Positions 16,748-25,146 are shown, numbered from the stretch's first letter. The stretch: DNA of 35,643 nucleotides from an uncultured Clostridia bacterium (GCA_949949035.1 CATLHJ010000010.1:1-35643); one strand, 5' to 3'. Notes: a model not told the origin generated them from the sequence alone. Made by a program: numbers and translations.

Positions 16748-16984
16748 TCAACGGGCATCATTCATAATTTTGTTTACAATTTCTTCGATAGATTCTTCAT
16801 CATTGTCAGGTAGTTTTTTAATAACTAGTGCAACAATTTCTTCTCTTTCATATTTATAGGTATCATGCCTTATAGTGATAAACTTATCACCATCTTCTTC
16901 TGGCTTATCTTGGATGGCACCAATATCGTATAAGATTTTTGTTATTTCTTCTTGTAAAGCGAAATAGTCTTTTGCGTAACTCAT
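16748..16984 (-). CDS. Small acidic hypothetical protein
   Basis: 78 residues, starting MSYAKDYFALQEEITKIL after a good Shine-Dalgarno (AAAGGAG). It is mostly helical, rich in Glu/Asp/Lys, with no membrane segment or Cys. Not recognised. It is the last gene before the terminator at 16533-16567 and lies 67 nt after the stop of the BspA-like protein on the same strand, so the three genes 16748-21048 are likely one operon. It ends with TGA. Confidence 0.7.
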   Translation of the reverse strand: MSYAKDYFALQEEITKILYDIGAIQDKPEEDGDKFITIRHDTYKYEREEIVALVIKKLPDNDEESIEEIVNKIMNDAR

Positions 16985-17051
16985 TTTTAATTTTTCTCCT
17001 TTTTTTGTTTTTAATTTTTATATGTTTATTTTTAATTTACATTATGTTATG

Positions 17052-19526
17052 TCATCCCTTATACCCCCATATTACCGTGGCGGAACAACCAAAACTCCAC
17101 TCTAAATCCCACCCACTTGGCTGCGAACTTGCCTCACAATAAATTGTGGTCAATCCCGTACATCCATAGAATGCAGCAAATCTAATGCTGGTAACACTGT
17201 CGGGAATAACAACGCTGGTCAATCCTATGCAATTACTGAATGCCTGCACTCCAATGCTGGTAACACTATCGGAGATGACAATGCTGGTCAATCCCGTGTA
17301 GGCGAATGCATAATTCCCAATGCTGATAACGCTGTCGGGGATAACAATGCTGGTCAATCCCATACATCCATGGAATGCCTGCTCTCCAATGCTGGTAACA
17401 CTGTCGGGGATGATAATGCTGGTCAATCCCGTGCAATAGCCAAATGCCCACTCTCCAATGCTGGTAACACCATCAGGAATTATGGTATTGTTACAACCTG
17501 AAATTAATTCCATACTGGCAATTTCAATAATTCCATTTATTTCATTACCAGATTCATCGCGGCTGGTATATACTGGGTTGCTTAGGTCAACTTTAATTGA
17601 AGTCAATCCCGTGCAGCCCGAGAATGCATAATTTCCAATACTGGTAACACTATCGGGGATGACAACGCTGGTCAATCTTGTACAATCACTGAATGCAGAA
17701 TCTCCAATGCTGGTAACACTATCAGGGATGACAATGCTGGTAAATCCTGTGCAGCCAAAGAATACACAATCTCCAATACTGGTAACACTGTCGGAGATGA
17801 CAATACTGGTCAATCCCGTACATCTATAGAATGCCCACTCTCTAATGCTGGTAACGCTGTCGGGGATGACAATGCTGGTCAATCCCGTACATTCATAGAA
17901 TGCAGCATGTCCAATGCTGGTAACACTGTCAGGGATGACAACGCTGGTTAATCCCGTGTAATCGGCGAATGCATACTTCCCAATGCTGGTAACACCGTTG
18001 GAGATTATCGCGTTAGTTACTTCTTCGCTATTTATAATCAATTTGTTGGTATGGCAAATTGGATTTGAAGTACTATCACCAAATGATATTTGTACCCATT
18101 CATCTAAAGTGCCTAAGTAATTCATTGAAGATAATCCCGTGCAGCCAGCGAATGCCCATTCTTCAATGCTGATAATGCTGTCGGGGATGACAATGCTGGT
18201 CAATCCCGTACATTCATAGAATGCAGCATGTCCAATGCTGGTAACACTGTCAGGGATGACAATGTTGATCAATCCCGTGCAATGGGCGAATGCCCACTCT
18301 CTAATACTGGTAACACTGTCGGGGATGACAACGCTGGTCAATCCTGAGCAGCGAGAGAATGCATAATTTCCAATGCTAGTAACACCGTCAGGAATGATAA
18401 TGCTGGTCAATCCCGTGCAGCCAGAGAATGCAGAATTTCCAATACTGGTAACACTGTTAGGGATGGTTATTTCCGTTAATCCTGTACAGTTACAAAATGC
18501 ACCATCACCAACAGCATTCACACTACTTGGAATAATTATTTCCGTTAATCCTGTACAACGATCAAATGCACCATTACCAATACTGGTTACACTGTCAGGG
18601 ATAGTAATTGAAGTTAAACTACTACGGTTCTCAAATGCATCATCGCCAATAGCAGTTACATTAAAACCATCAATTTGATTTGGAATGATGATTTCTGTGT
18701 AGTTCTGTTTTCCGTAATCAGTTAGTCCAGTGATTGCACATGTACTTCCACTATTTTGCACCTTAAAGATTGCATTCCACCGTGCAGTAAGGTTAATACT
18801 TGATGTAAAATTATATGTTCCGCTTTCAATCCTATCACTGTTATAATACCAACCAGCAAAGTCATATCCGTCACGAACCGGCGTTGGCAAGACAAATTCA
18901 CAATTATAAACAACTGATAAATTATCAATTAAATTACCACCAGCACTGTCAAAAGTAATTATATGAGAACTTTCACCTGGAGTATTAGCCCCATCACCAG
19001 GTAAATTGCCTGATGAACTTGACTTAGGCGACTTGATTAAAACATCTTGGTTGTCATACCGCTTAAAACCACCTTGATTAAAATCAATTTCCGTAATTCG
19101 AAAATAGATATTCATAAAATCATACTCGGTATCCCATAGTGACAAATTTTCGGAACGCTCTACTTGCACATTCCAAGTTGAACTATCACCAGATTTCAAA
19201 AACCCAGTAAGTTCAACATTGCCCGTAAATAATTGTCCATTGTCAGCATCTTTTACCGTCATCACACCATAAAGCGCAACGATATCTTGGGTACTATGAT
19301 TAGTTATCTTAAATGTAAAATTGCTAACATTATAACCAAGTTGATTAGTAATGTTAGATTTATCGGTTACTTCAACGTCAAATAGTTTTGAATCATAAAT
19401 AGCGTCTTCTTTGGCTTGTTCTCTAGCATCTAACATGGGTTGAATAACATTGATATAAAGTGTAATCGGAGTAACAATCGTAAACAAAATCGTAATTATC
19501 ATTAAAATTTTACAAAATTTTCTCAT
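17052..19526 (-). CDS. Large BspA-like leucine-rich-repeat surface protein
   Basis: 824 residues. The ATG at 19526 follows TAGGAGG by 7 nt, and that Shine-Dalgarno overlaps the TAG stop of the upstream gene. Order of parts: signal-anchor helix (about 5-26); an extracellular beta domain (about 45-165) resembling FxLYD-type domains (NFTFKITNHSTQDIVALYGV); a linker; one Listeria-Bacteroides repeat (ITFDSAGG to GYDFAGWYYN, LTARW); then about 20 BspA repeats of 23 residues (SIVIPDSVTSIG-AF-CTGLT) with two short inserts. The repeats are nearly identical at DNA level. It is likely displayed at the cell surface for adhesion or binding. It ends with TGA and has no sorting signal. Confidence 0.9.
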   Translation of the reverse strand: MRKFCKILMIITILFTIVTPITLYINVIQPMLDAREQAKEDAIYDSKLFDVEVTDKSNITNQLGYNVSNFTFKITNHSTQDIVALYGVMTVKDADNGQLFTGNVELTGFLKSGDSSTWNVQVERSENLSLWDTEYDFMNIYFRITEIDFNQGGFKRYDNQDVLIKSPKSSSSGNLPGDGANTPGESSHIITFDSAGGNLIDNLSVVYNCEFVLPTPVRDGYDFAGWYYNSDRIESGTYNFTSSINLTARWNAIFKVQNSGSTCAITGLTDYGKQNYTEIIIPNQIDGFNVTAIGDDAFENRSSLTSITIPDSVTSIGNGAFDRCTGLTEIIIPSSVNAVGDGAFCNCTGLTEITIPNSVTSIGNSAFSGCTGLTSIIIPDGVTSIGNYAFSRCSGLTSVVIPDSVTSIREWAFAHCTGLINIVIPDSVTSIGHAAFYECTGLTSIVIPDSIISIEEWAFAGCTGLSSMNYLGTLDEWVQISFGDSTSNPICHTNKLIINSEEVTNAIISNGVTSIGKYAFADYTGLTSVVIPDSVTSIGHAAFYECTGLTSIVIPDSVTSIREWAFYRCTGLTSIVISDSVTSIGDCVFFGCTGFTSIVIPDSVTSIGDSAFSDCTRLTSVVIPDSVTSIGNYAFSGCTGLTSIKVDLSNPVYTSRDESGNEINGIIEIASMELISGCNNTIIPDGVTSIGEWAFGYCTGLTSIIIPDSVTSIGEQAFHGCMGLTSIVIPDSVISIGNYAFAYTGLTSIVISDSVTSIGVQAFSNCIGLTSVVIPDSVTSIRFAAFYGCTGLTTIYCEASSQPSGWDLEWSFGCSATVIWGYKG
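17150..18640. repeat. 69-bp tandem repeats encoding leucine-rich repeats
   Basis: About twenty units of about 69 bp repeat around the block GCTGGTAACACTGTC and the block AATGCTGGTCAATCCCGT, with few differences between adjacent units. Two inserts near 17,480-17,600 and 18,000-18,130 interrupt the array. Repeat number is likely to vary by recombination, and assembly collapse is possible. Confidence 0.85.
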
Positions 19527-19536
19527 TATTAGCCTC

Positions 19537-21048
19537 CTACTTAACCTCAAACAGAGCCCTTTCTTCTGCGGTTAAAGGCGCCATGCCATTATCGGTAAGG
19601 TAATTTTCCAGATTCGATAATTTCGTACCTAATAACATTTGATAAATAGATTTTTCTTTTTTCGCACGTAATTTCTTATAAAGGATATAACCAATAATCG
19701 ATGGGATCATGGAAAGTATACCTAAAACTATTCCAAAAACATTCATTACAATAAATGGAAAAGCGACTGCTAAACCCATTGAAAACAAAGACAATAAAAT
19801 TGACATTAACCCATATTTTCTTGATTGCTTATCGGCATTTTTAGTAACTCTTTTTTCAATTGAAGGGAAACTACCCATTGGCTCAAACCGTGTTGTAAAA
19901 GAGCGTGCTTCAAAGTTCTCGTTTCCAATTTTATAAGGCATTACATATTCAGGGGCAATGCAAAATTTTGTATCTAAAATTTGATGCGAAAAATTAGACC
20001 TAACTTCTTTAACATGGTCACCAGGAAAACGAACCTGCCCCATTGCTTTGCTTTTTGCTTTATTTATGACCGCTTCACTTGCCGAAGCTGACGGCGAAGC
20101 AAACTCCATTGCTAGACCACTTTCTGTAAACTCTGTAGCATCAACTTCTAAATTACACGAAGCAACTAAATCATCAAAGTATTCATCTGCTCCATGAGCA
20201 AAGGGACCCTTAATTCCTACACTAACTGTTTCATTAGTAGAAACAGTTCCGCTATAAGGTCGCCAATCGGTAACTGTTCGCTCTTTAATTACTCTTTGTC
20301 TAATGTTCTTTTTAAGGTCAGGGTCCCACTTATTTTCGTAAGCTTCGTATTGTTCTTTACGGTCATACCCGATTGATGCCGAATAAGAACCGTCAACATG
20401 AATTGTACAAAACATAAATTGCGGATAGTTAATGTAGACTTCTTCAAACTCACTATCAAGAATATTGGATGGTGTATCTTTAATAGACGCAAGGTGAATT
20501 AAAGATTTTCGCTTAAATTCAGCTTCATCGTAATAAGTCTTCATGACATAGTAAGGCGAATCAATTTCTGCTTTATTATTAACTATATTGATTTTAACTG
20601 GCGGTGTATTCACAGGCTTTTTAATAATAACTTTTGCCCCACAATGCTTACACATACCGAATGTATCGTTTAATATTTGGATTGCGGTTGACCCACAACT
20701 CTCACATGCGATATTGGATTTTGTTTGAGGTGCAACATTTTGCGAAAGATTTACCACAACATTGGGCGTAGTCGGTTCGGATTTTGATCTTGGATTTGGC
20801 GTTTCATTATTCTGGGAAATTAGCATTAACAATTTTTTAAGTTTATCTTCTAATACTTGCGTTGTATTATTTGGTGCGGTTGCATCTGGCATCACCGCTT
20901 CTTTTTCCTTAGCAATCACATCTAACAACGCTTTAATTTTATCTTCGATATTTTTTTTATCGTTCGAGTCACTACTTGACGATACCATATGGTTAGGTTT
21001 CAGCCCTAACGCTCGGTCAAGCATATCATCAAGGTTATCGTTCGCCAT
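19537..21048 (-). CDS. Zinc-ribbon protein with two C-terminal membrane segments
   Basis: 503 residues from the ATG at 21048, which follows GGGAGG by 7 nt. The N-terminal 110 residues are charged and low-complexity; residues about 123-145 form a zinc ribbon (CESCGS, CKHCGA); then a large soluble domain of unknown type (about 160-400); then two adjacent membrane helices (about 415-465, LMSILLSLFSMG and VFGIVLGILSMIP); and a short cytoplasmic tail. I do not recognise the central domain. The gene is first in an operon with the BspA-like protein (10 nt gap) and lies immediately behind a structured RNA leader whose 3' hairpin contains its Shine-Dalgarno sequence. Confidence 0.8.
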   Translation of the reverse strand: MANDNLDDMLDRALGLKPNHMVSSSSDSNDKKNIEDKIKALLDVIAKEKEAVMPDATAPNNTTQVLEDKLKKLLMLISQNNETPNPRSKSEPTTPNVVVNLSQNVAPQTKSNIACESCGSTAIQILNDTFGMCKHCGAKVIIKKPVNTPPVKINIVNNKAEIDSPYYVMKTYYDEAEFKRKSLIHLASIKDTPSNILDSEFEEVYINYPQFMFCTIHVDGSYSASIGYDRKEQYEAYENKWDPDLKKNIRQRVIKERTVTDWRPYSGTVSTNETVSVGIKGPFAHGADEYFDDLVASCNLEVDATEFTESGLAMEFASPSASASEAVINKAKSKAMGQVRFPGDHVKEVRSNFSHQILDTKFCIAPEYVMPYKIGNENFEARSFTTRFEPMGSFPSIEKRVTKNADKQSRKYGLMSILLSLFSMGLAVAFPFIVMNVFGIVLGILSMIPSIIGYILYKKLRAKKEKSIYQMLLGTKLSNLENYLTDNGMAPLTAEERALFEVK

Positions 21049-21200
21049 AAAAATGCCTCCCATAACGAGAGGCATAGTCCAAAACTACGAACTCCCGTTG
21101 CGGTCAGGCAATTTATCCCATAAGAACAGGGTGGTCGTTCGTTGTTTGGCGAAACAAAAAACCGTCCTTATGGTTAATATTAAATTGCCTGACCTACGAT
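21049..21200 (-). ncRNA. Structured cis-regulatory RNA, copy B (undescribed class)
   Basis: On the minus strand a 14-bp perfect closing helix (GGTCAGGCAATTTA, arms 21194-21181 and 21115-21102) encloses a second helix (CCATAAG/CTTATGG) and an inner TTGTTT/AAACAA stem with the motif TTTCGCC-AAA-CAACGAAC (21154-21137). After GCAAC comes GGACTATGCCTC..., a hairpin ATGCCTC/GAGGCAT (21075-21069 with 21059-21053) followed by T's and the ATG at 21048. The 3' arm carries the Shine-Dalgarno GGGAGG, so the hairpin can act as terminator or ribosome-site lock. Copy A (27211-27357) shares this layout and its key motifs. Confidence 0.75.
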
Positions 21201-21295
21201 AGATTACCGACATTTTCATTTTTCGTCAATAGCAAATTAATCGAATAAAGCATACTCCACCCCATGCCAATAAATTTAGCACACTTATTAAAAAA

Positions 21296-21325
21296 TAAAA
21301 AAGGCTGTCCGTTCGGAACAGCCCT
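21296..21325 (-). terminator. Rho-independent terminator of the rep-like transcript
   Basis: GGCTGTCC (21303-21310) pairs with GGAACAGCC (21315-21323) with one bulge and a GTTC loop. On the minus strand the stem is followed by TTTTTTATTTTTT; on the plus strand only CCCTTTTC follows. It mainly terminates minus-strand transcription from the rep region. Confidence 0.85.
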
Positions 21326-21342
21326 TTTCAAAAACTTTCATT

Positions 21343-21367
21343 TTTTATAATTATTAAAATTAATTAT
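21343..21367. repeat. AT-rich repeat R3
   Basis: A 25-bp direct copy of R1 (16364-16388), with ACTTTCA shared just upstream as well. It lies immediately after the stop of the rep-like gene. Confidence 0.75.
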
Positions 21368-21381
21368 AACATTAATTCATT

Positions 21382-22218
21382 TTAGACACGCTTGATGTCT
21401 TCAAAAAGTATATCACCTTGATTTATAATCTCGTCAACCCTGTCCATATCAATATTTTCAACAAACATATCATCAATTAATTGACCTTCGCCATAATGAT
21501 GCTTATTGGTATTAACTCTTGCCTTATTAGCAAAAGCATCATCTCGCAATTGTTTTACTTCATTAAGGCTTAAATTTTTACATATTTCTTTGCGTGTATA
21601 CCTTGGTAAATCGCGACTGGCATTAATAAACTTTGCGCCAACTGGAAATTTGGTATATTTCTTGGCATCTTCCTCAAGTTCTGGGAAAACTTTCACATTA
21701 TGCTCTTCGTATGTCGTTATATAATATAAACAACCTTTCGCACCTTTATGCCATAATGGTTGCATATCGATATGTCCATGTATTCAGTTCTTTTTTAGCC
21801 ACGCACGTTCAAAATGCGGTGTTGTTTCGGGGAAAAACAAAATCAAATGACAATGATAAAGGTTGTCACTGTTTTCACTACACTCTATTGCCGAAATGTA
21901 TTTTACACCAGGGTGATGATACCGCAATAATGAAATAAAATTTTTGACTTCTTTTTTAAAGTCATTAAACGACATTTCATCGTGATTGGTAAGTGTCCAA
22001 AAAGCACACTTATCGCGTTCTAAATTAACATTAGCGAAATTTTCGCGATATCTCTTCAATGTCTTAATGTAATTTTTAGTCAATAAATATGGGTAGTCTT
22101 GATTTACTTTTTTACGATCCCATGTTGTATGACATTTTCTATTAGCAAACGGGTTAAAGCCATTACGTTTAACCATATATGAACTTTCGCCCGTCTGCAA
22201 TAACTTATATGTTATCAT
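21382..22218 (-). pseudogene. HUH-type replication initiator (Rep), interrupted by one in-frame TGA
   Basis: One continuous frame of 278 sense codons broken once by TGA at 21786-21784. The first part (144 residues) has KCAFWTLTNH and the metal-binding HUH motif HCHLILFF, typical of rolling-circle Rep and relaxase-like proteins that nick DNA and hold it through a Tyr. After the TGA the frame goes on as IHGHIDMQPLWHKGAKGCLYYITTYEEHN, where Tyr residues of YYITTY are candidate nicking residues. The TGA falls where Trp is common in this family (W-x-x-G-x-v/i). All other Trp codons are TGG, so a TGG-to-TGA mutation is the simplest reading. A Shine-Dalgarno-like AAAAGGAT precedes the ATG. Confidence 0.75.
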
Positions 22219-22346
22219 CTTAACTTATCCTTTTAAAAAATTTACATAAAAAGTTGTATCCGCCACCGTTTGCTGGTGGGATATTGGTAACTGTATTTAA
22301 TTGCCAAAGTTCACTTCCACACAGGGAAAAATAGACATGCATTAAG

Positions 22347-22369
22347 ATGTGTCGAAAAAATTGACACAT
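22347..22369. repeat. 7-bp inverted repeat upstream of rep
   Basis: ATGTGTC (22347-22353) and GACACAT (22363-22369) around a 9-nt spacer, about 130 nt upstream of the rep start. Possible Rep or repressor site, or a small hairpin. Confidence 0.5.
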
Positions 22370-22476
22370 TGGGTATAAAATAAAAAAAGTTTAGAATTGT
22401 GGTTGATGTATATAAATACAGTAACTTTTTGGAAAAACGCGTGGTAATTATAAAAAAGTATAACTTCTATGCCAAA

Positions 22477-22493
22477 GAATTAATTTTAATAAT
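22477..22493. repeat. AT-rich repeat R4, inverted copy of the core
   Basis: Identical over 17 bp to R2 and inverted relative to R3. R3 and R4 flank the rep-like gene as a 16-bp inverted pair about 1.1 kb apart. Confidence 0.6.
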
Positions 22494-22786
22494 AATATAA
22501 AATAAATAAAAATTATTTTAATAAATAATAACTAAAAGAGAGTAATAATATAAACTATTACATCAAGTTTGGATATAATTTAATAATTCACATGGGTATA
22601 ATATCTTGCTACACCTTTTACACAATCCGTACGTAAGACTTCTTTTTTATCAATCACGACAACCGCAACTAGGAATTGCAACAACTGCTCTTTTAAGGAT
22701 AAAAATTCATTAAAATTAGTACTTTTTGTAGGGATAAAAGCACCATTTTCGATTTTTCCACACAGGGTTGCCAGGGAGATTTGTTT

Positions 22787-22862
22787 TGGGACGGGAGATG
22801 GGAATCGAACCCACGCATAACGGAGCCACAATCCGTTGCCTTACCACTTGGCTACACCCGTC
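22787..22862 (-). tRNA. tRNA-His(GTG)
   Basis: Acceptor GACGGGTG pairs with CTCCCGTC, including the extra G-1:C73 pair typical of tRNA-His and one T-T mismatch. The anticodon stem CGGAT/CTCCG region carries GTG, the T arm is GTGGG/CCCAT around TTCGATT, and CCA is encoded. Accessory region I begins on its 3' side. Confidence 0.95.
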
Positions 22863-22911
22863 ATAAACGACATTACAGGTTACCGCAATGCCGTGAAATT
22901 GGCAAGATCCT

Positions 22912-23475
22912 TTACGCGCGGTCGACGTACGCTCCCGTACGCGTATCGACCCGGATCTTGTCGCCGTTGTTAACAAACATCGGAACCTTGGTTTCAATGC
23001 CACTGCTTAACTTGGCACTCTTTAAGGCGTTACGCGCGGTATCACCCGCGACACTGGGTTCGGTTTCGGCCACCGTTAACACCACGAAGGTCGGCGGAAC
23101 AATACTGGCAATTTTACCATCGATATAGTTAAAGGTGCAAACGATCGGTTCGGCGTTCTCGTCGTTGTACTTTAACGCTGTTGCGCACAAATCGTGATTA
23201 ACCGGCACGTCTTCAAATGTTTCCATATCCATAAAATGGACGATTTCACCGTCGGCGTACGAAAATTGCAGTTCTTTCTTTTCGACTTCGACTTCTTCCA
23301 ATACCGGATTACCCTTAAAGTTTTCCACACTGATTGCCCCAGTTTTAATGTTCCTAATTTTGGCACTGATGGCGGCAGCCAAACGGGGTTGTTGACGGAA
23401 TTCGTAGTCAATGACTTCGTAAACGATACCGTTCATTTTGAACAACTTACCCGGTCTTAAACTTTTTGCTTCCAT
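22912..23475 (-). CDS. efp: Elongation factor P with an unusual tip loop
   Basis: 187 residues over the full three-domain length, with the C-terminal OB-fold signature (SSGIETKVPMFVNNGDKIRVDTRTG). EF-P binds between P and E sites and rescues ribosomes stalled at polyproline. The tip loop, usually P-G-K-G with a modified Lys (32 in Bacillus, 34 in E. coli), reads QQPRLAA, so by alignment to the KIRN strand Arg31 replaces the Lys and the Gly residues are gone. Arg at this site is known from EarP-type, rhamnosylated EF-P, but no earP is visible here. TATAAT lies 7 nt before the ATG with no Shine-Dalgarno, so the mRNA is probably leaderless. Confidence 0.96.
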   Translation of the reverse strand: MEAKSLRPGKLFKMNGIVYEVIDYEFRQQPRLAAAISAKIRNIKTGAISVENFKGNPVLEEVEVEKKELQFSYADGEIVHFMDMETFEDVPVNHDLCATALKYNDENAEPIVCTFNYIDGKIASIVPPTFVVLTVAETEPSVAGDTARNALKSAKLSSGIETKVPMFVNNGDKIRVDTRTGAYVDRA

Positions 23476-23482
23476 AACGTTA

Positions 23483-23511
23483 ATTATAGCACAGCTTACG
23501 GCCTTTGTCGA
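23483..23511 (-). promoter_or_regulatory. efp promoter, leaderless spacing
   Basis: On the minus strand TCGACA (23511-23506), a 17-nt spacer, TGC-TATAAT (-10 at 23488-23483), then 7 nt to the ATG at 23475. The TGTGC-TATAAT block is also present before the repeat-initiated gene at 102. Confidence 0.65.
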
Positions 23512-23516
23512 CAGGT

Positions 23517-24476
23517 TTATTTACCTTTGCTCTGTTTTTTCGCCGTACCATTGATGATGGGTACGGCTACCGTAAATAATGCTTGCAAAGCGGCTTGCAC
23601 CGGTGCCGCAGCAATCAAGCCTTCCAAAGTTTTAGGCAAAGTTGCCAGTAACAACACCTGCATCCATTGTTGGTCAAAAATGGATTCAACGATTGCTCCC
23701 GTAGTCACGGCTAAGCGTTTACCGTCACTTTGTGCAAGTTTCAACAGACTACCCAATAAATCGTTATCCTGTTCTTGCACAGATTGAATATATTTGTTCA
23801 ATTTAATCATGAGATTCGGCCCCGAAGCAATTAACGCCGCTTCTAACGACCGATTAACTGCTTCCGTCAAAGGACGCACTTGGTTAATTTTACGACATTG
23901 ACCCCAAACGCTACCTAATACTTTGATATCGATGGGGTCGCCTTTCTTCCATTTAACTTTCAAATTTTGGTATTCCGCTTGTTGAGTGGCTTTGGCTTCC
24001 TTGGCTTCGCGTTTAGCGCGTTGTTTTGGTGTTTCATTGGCGTACTGGTCTTCGTCGGTGTCGGCAGTTTCTCCATCCGTCTTTTCCCCTTTCGCTTCAC
24101 GACCTACTTCACCATCTTCGCCATCTGTTTCTGCTTCGTCCCCGTCCCAGTCTTCTATAAATTCACCACTATCTGCTTGGCGACGGCGTTTAGTTTCTTC
24201 ATCGGCGTCATCTTCGTTTTCACCTTCGTCGTCGTTTTGACCAAATTGATTAGCATACGGATCAGCACCACCATAATTAGTAAAATCGTCACTGAAACTG
24301 TTGTTCGGCTGGTAATCAGCGTCGGTTAATTCTGGTGACGCGTCGTAATCATAATCGTAGTTTAAATCAATGTCCGGATCAACACCCGTTCCGTGCGGAT
24401 TTAATTCAAAAGCACGGTCTTCCGCCGCTTGGCGCTCTCGCTCCGCAAAATCCCGATCGTCCGTTTCCCCAACCAT
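23517..24476 (-). CDS. Acidic hypothetical protein with C-terminal helical domain
   Basis: 319 residues. The first 170 are highly acidic and low-complexity (repeats of Asp-Tyr, Glu-Asp and Gly-Glu) and probably disordered. Then comes a basic turn (KQRAKREAKEAK), followed by a helical domain of about 150 residues (LTEAVNRSLEAALIAS, KLAQSDGKRLAVTTGAIVES, VQAALQALFTVAVPIING) ending in a basic tail. The last 60 residues are hydrophobic but show no clear membrane helix. Not recognised. It follows the HAD phosphatase by 4 nt with no Shine-Dalgarno, so the two are probably one operon. Confidence 0.75.
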   Translation of the reverse strand: MVGETDDRDFAERERQAAEDRAFELNPHGTGVDPDIDLNYDYDYDASPELTDADYQPNNSFSDDFTNYGGADPYANQFGQNDDEGENEDDADEETKRRRQADSGEFIEDWDGDEAETDGEDGEVGREAKGEKTDGETADTDEDQYANETPKQRAKREAKEAKATQQAEYQNLKVKWKKGDPIDIKVLGSVWGQCRKINQVRPLTEAVNRSLEAALIASGPNLMIKLNKYIQSVQEQDNDLLGSLLKLAQSDGKRLAVTTGAIVESIFDQQWMQVLLLATLPKTLEGLIAAAPVQAALQALFTVAVPIINGTAKKQSKGK

Positions 24477-24480
24477 TACT

Positions 24481-25140
24481 TTATAATAATTCTTTTACCC
24501 TTTTTAAGCAATTCATTTCGTAAACGTAATCGGCTTTCTCCAATACGGTCGGTGATAAGACCGAAATGTCTTTAACTACCACTGTGGTCGCCCCCGCATT
24601 GATGGCCGCCAACGCCCCCACGTTAGAATCCTCTACAATCAGAGTCTGTTCGGGAGTTACGCCTAACGCGTGCATCGCCGCCAAGTACACTCCCGGATCA
24701 GGTTTCGCCGCACAACCTGCGCCACCACAATAGCAATCAAAGACACTGAAATCTACCCCCGTTTGGGCACAAACCGTTTGCACTTTGTCGTAAGTGGACA
24801 TGGTGACCAACGCTAATTTATAACCACAATCGCGCAAATAATGCAATATCTCGTTTGCCGCGGGTTTGGCTTTGATCGGGTATTCAGTACGCCATTCGTC
24901 ACAAAAACGTTGGTACAGCGCATCGTAAGCCGCGTAATCTAAGCGCGGAAAACGTTGATTGAACAACGCTTTTTTCAAGTCGGTACGCACCCCCGAAATA
25001 CATTCTTGATAAAATTTGGTGGCTGCGGCCTTGCTAATTCCCAAATGGGTCATCGCTGCCACACCACAGCGCATGTCGTACACTTCGGAATCCACCAAAG
25101 TTCCGTCAAAATCAAATAAAACGGCCAATATTTTTTCCAT
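24481..25140 (-). CDS. HAD-family phosphatase, beta-phosphoglucomutase-like
   Basis: 219 residues with all HAD motifs: nucleophile DFDGTLVDSE (Asp11, Asp13), motif II Thr/Ser in VTMSTYD, Lys in KPDPGVYLAA, and acidic motif IVEDSNVGALAA. An alpha-helical cap follows motif I. This subfamily (phosphoglycolate phosphatase / beta-phosphoglucomutase / 2-deoxyglucose-6-phosphatase) acts on small phosphorylated metabolites, and the exact substrate cannot be read from sequence. TATTAT lies 7 nt before the ATG with no Shine-Dalgarno. It is divergent from the deacetylase with only 19 bases between the two start codons. Confidence 0.9.
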   Translation of the reverse strand: MEKILAVLFDFDGTLVDSEVYDMRCGVAAMTHLGISKAAATKFYQECISGVRTDLKKALFNQRFPRLDYAAYDALYQRFCDEWRTEYPIKAKPAANEILHYLRDCGYKLALVTMSTYDKVQTVCAQTGVDFSVFDCYCGGAGCAAKPDPGVYLAAMHALGVTPEQTLIVEDSNVGALAAINAGATTVVVKDISVLSPTVLEKADYVYEMNCLKRVKELL

Positions 25141-25146
25141 CTAGCA

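Larger units (their letters stand above)
22219..22786. other. Gene-free AT-rich stretch upstream of rep, possible origin region
   Basis: No convincing gene is visible between the rep-like gene and tRNA-His. It holds a 5-bp hairpin (CCACC/GGTGG near 22,263), a 7-bp inverted repeat at 22347-22369, repeat R4 and about 150 bp of nearly pure A/T (22,430-22,580). The right half (22,580-22,786) has more mixed composition and shows nothing I can name. The content suits a plasmid-type origin, but no nick site is recognised. Confidence 0.4.

Noticed and set aside
17150-18640. Regular repeats considered as a CRISPR array
   Set aside because: The 69-bp periodicity is in frame and encodes leucine-rich repeats; there are no unique spacers and no cas genes.
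21121-21145. Plus-strand AGGGTGG near 21,128, similar to the T-box signature
   Set aside because: It is on the wrong strand relative to the downstream gene, the rest of the T-box motif does not follow, and the homologous copy A does not have it.
20762-21202. 146-codon plus-strand frame across the start of the zinc-ribbon gene
   Set aside because: It overlaps the well-supported minus-strand gene and its structured leader, and has no ribosome site or recognisable domain.
22315-22767. 12-bp direct repeat TTCCACACAGGG at 22315 and 22756, considered as an attachment core near tRNA-His
   Set aside because: Matches of this length are expected by chance several times in 35 kb, and neither copy sits at a tRNA end or gene boundary.
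22580-22831. Minus-strand frame running from tRNA-His into the gap before rep
   Set aside because: The first part is tRNA sequence, there is no ribosome site, and the remainder resembles no family.
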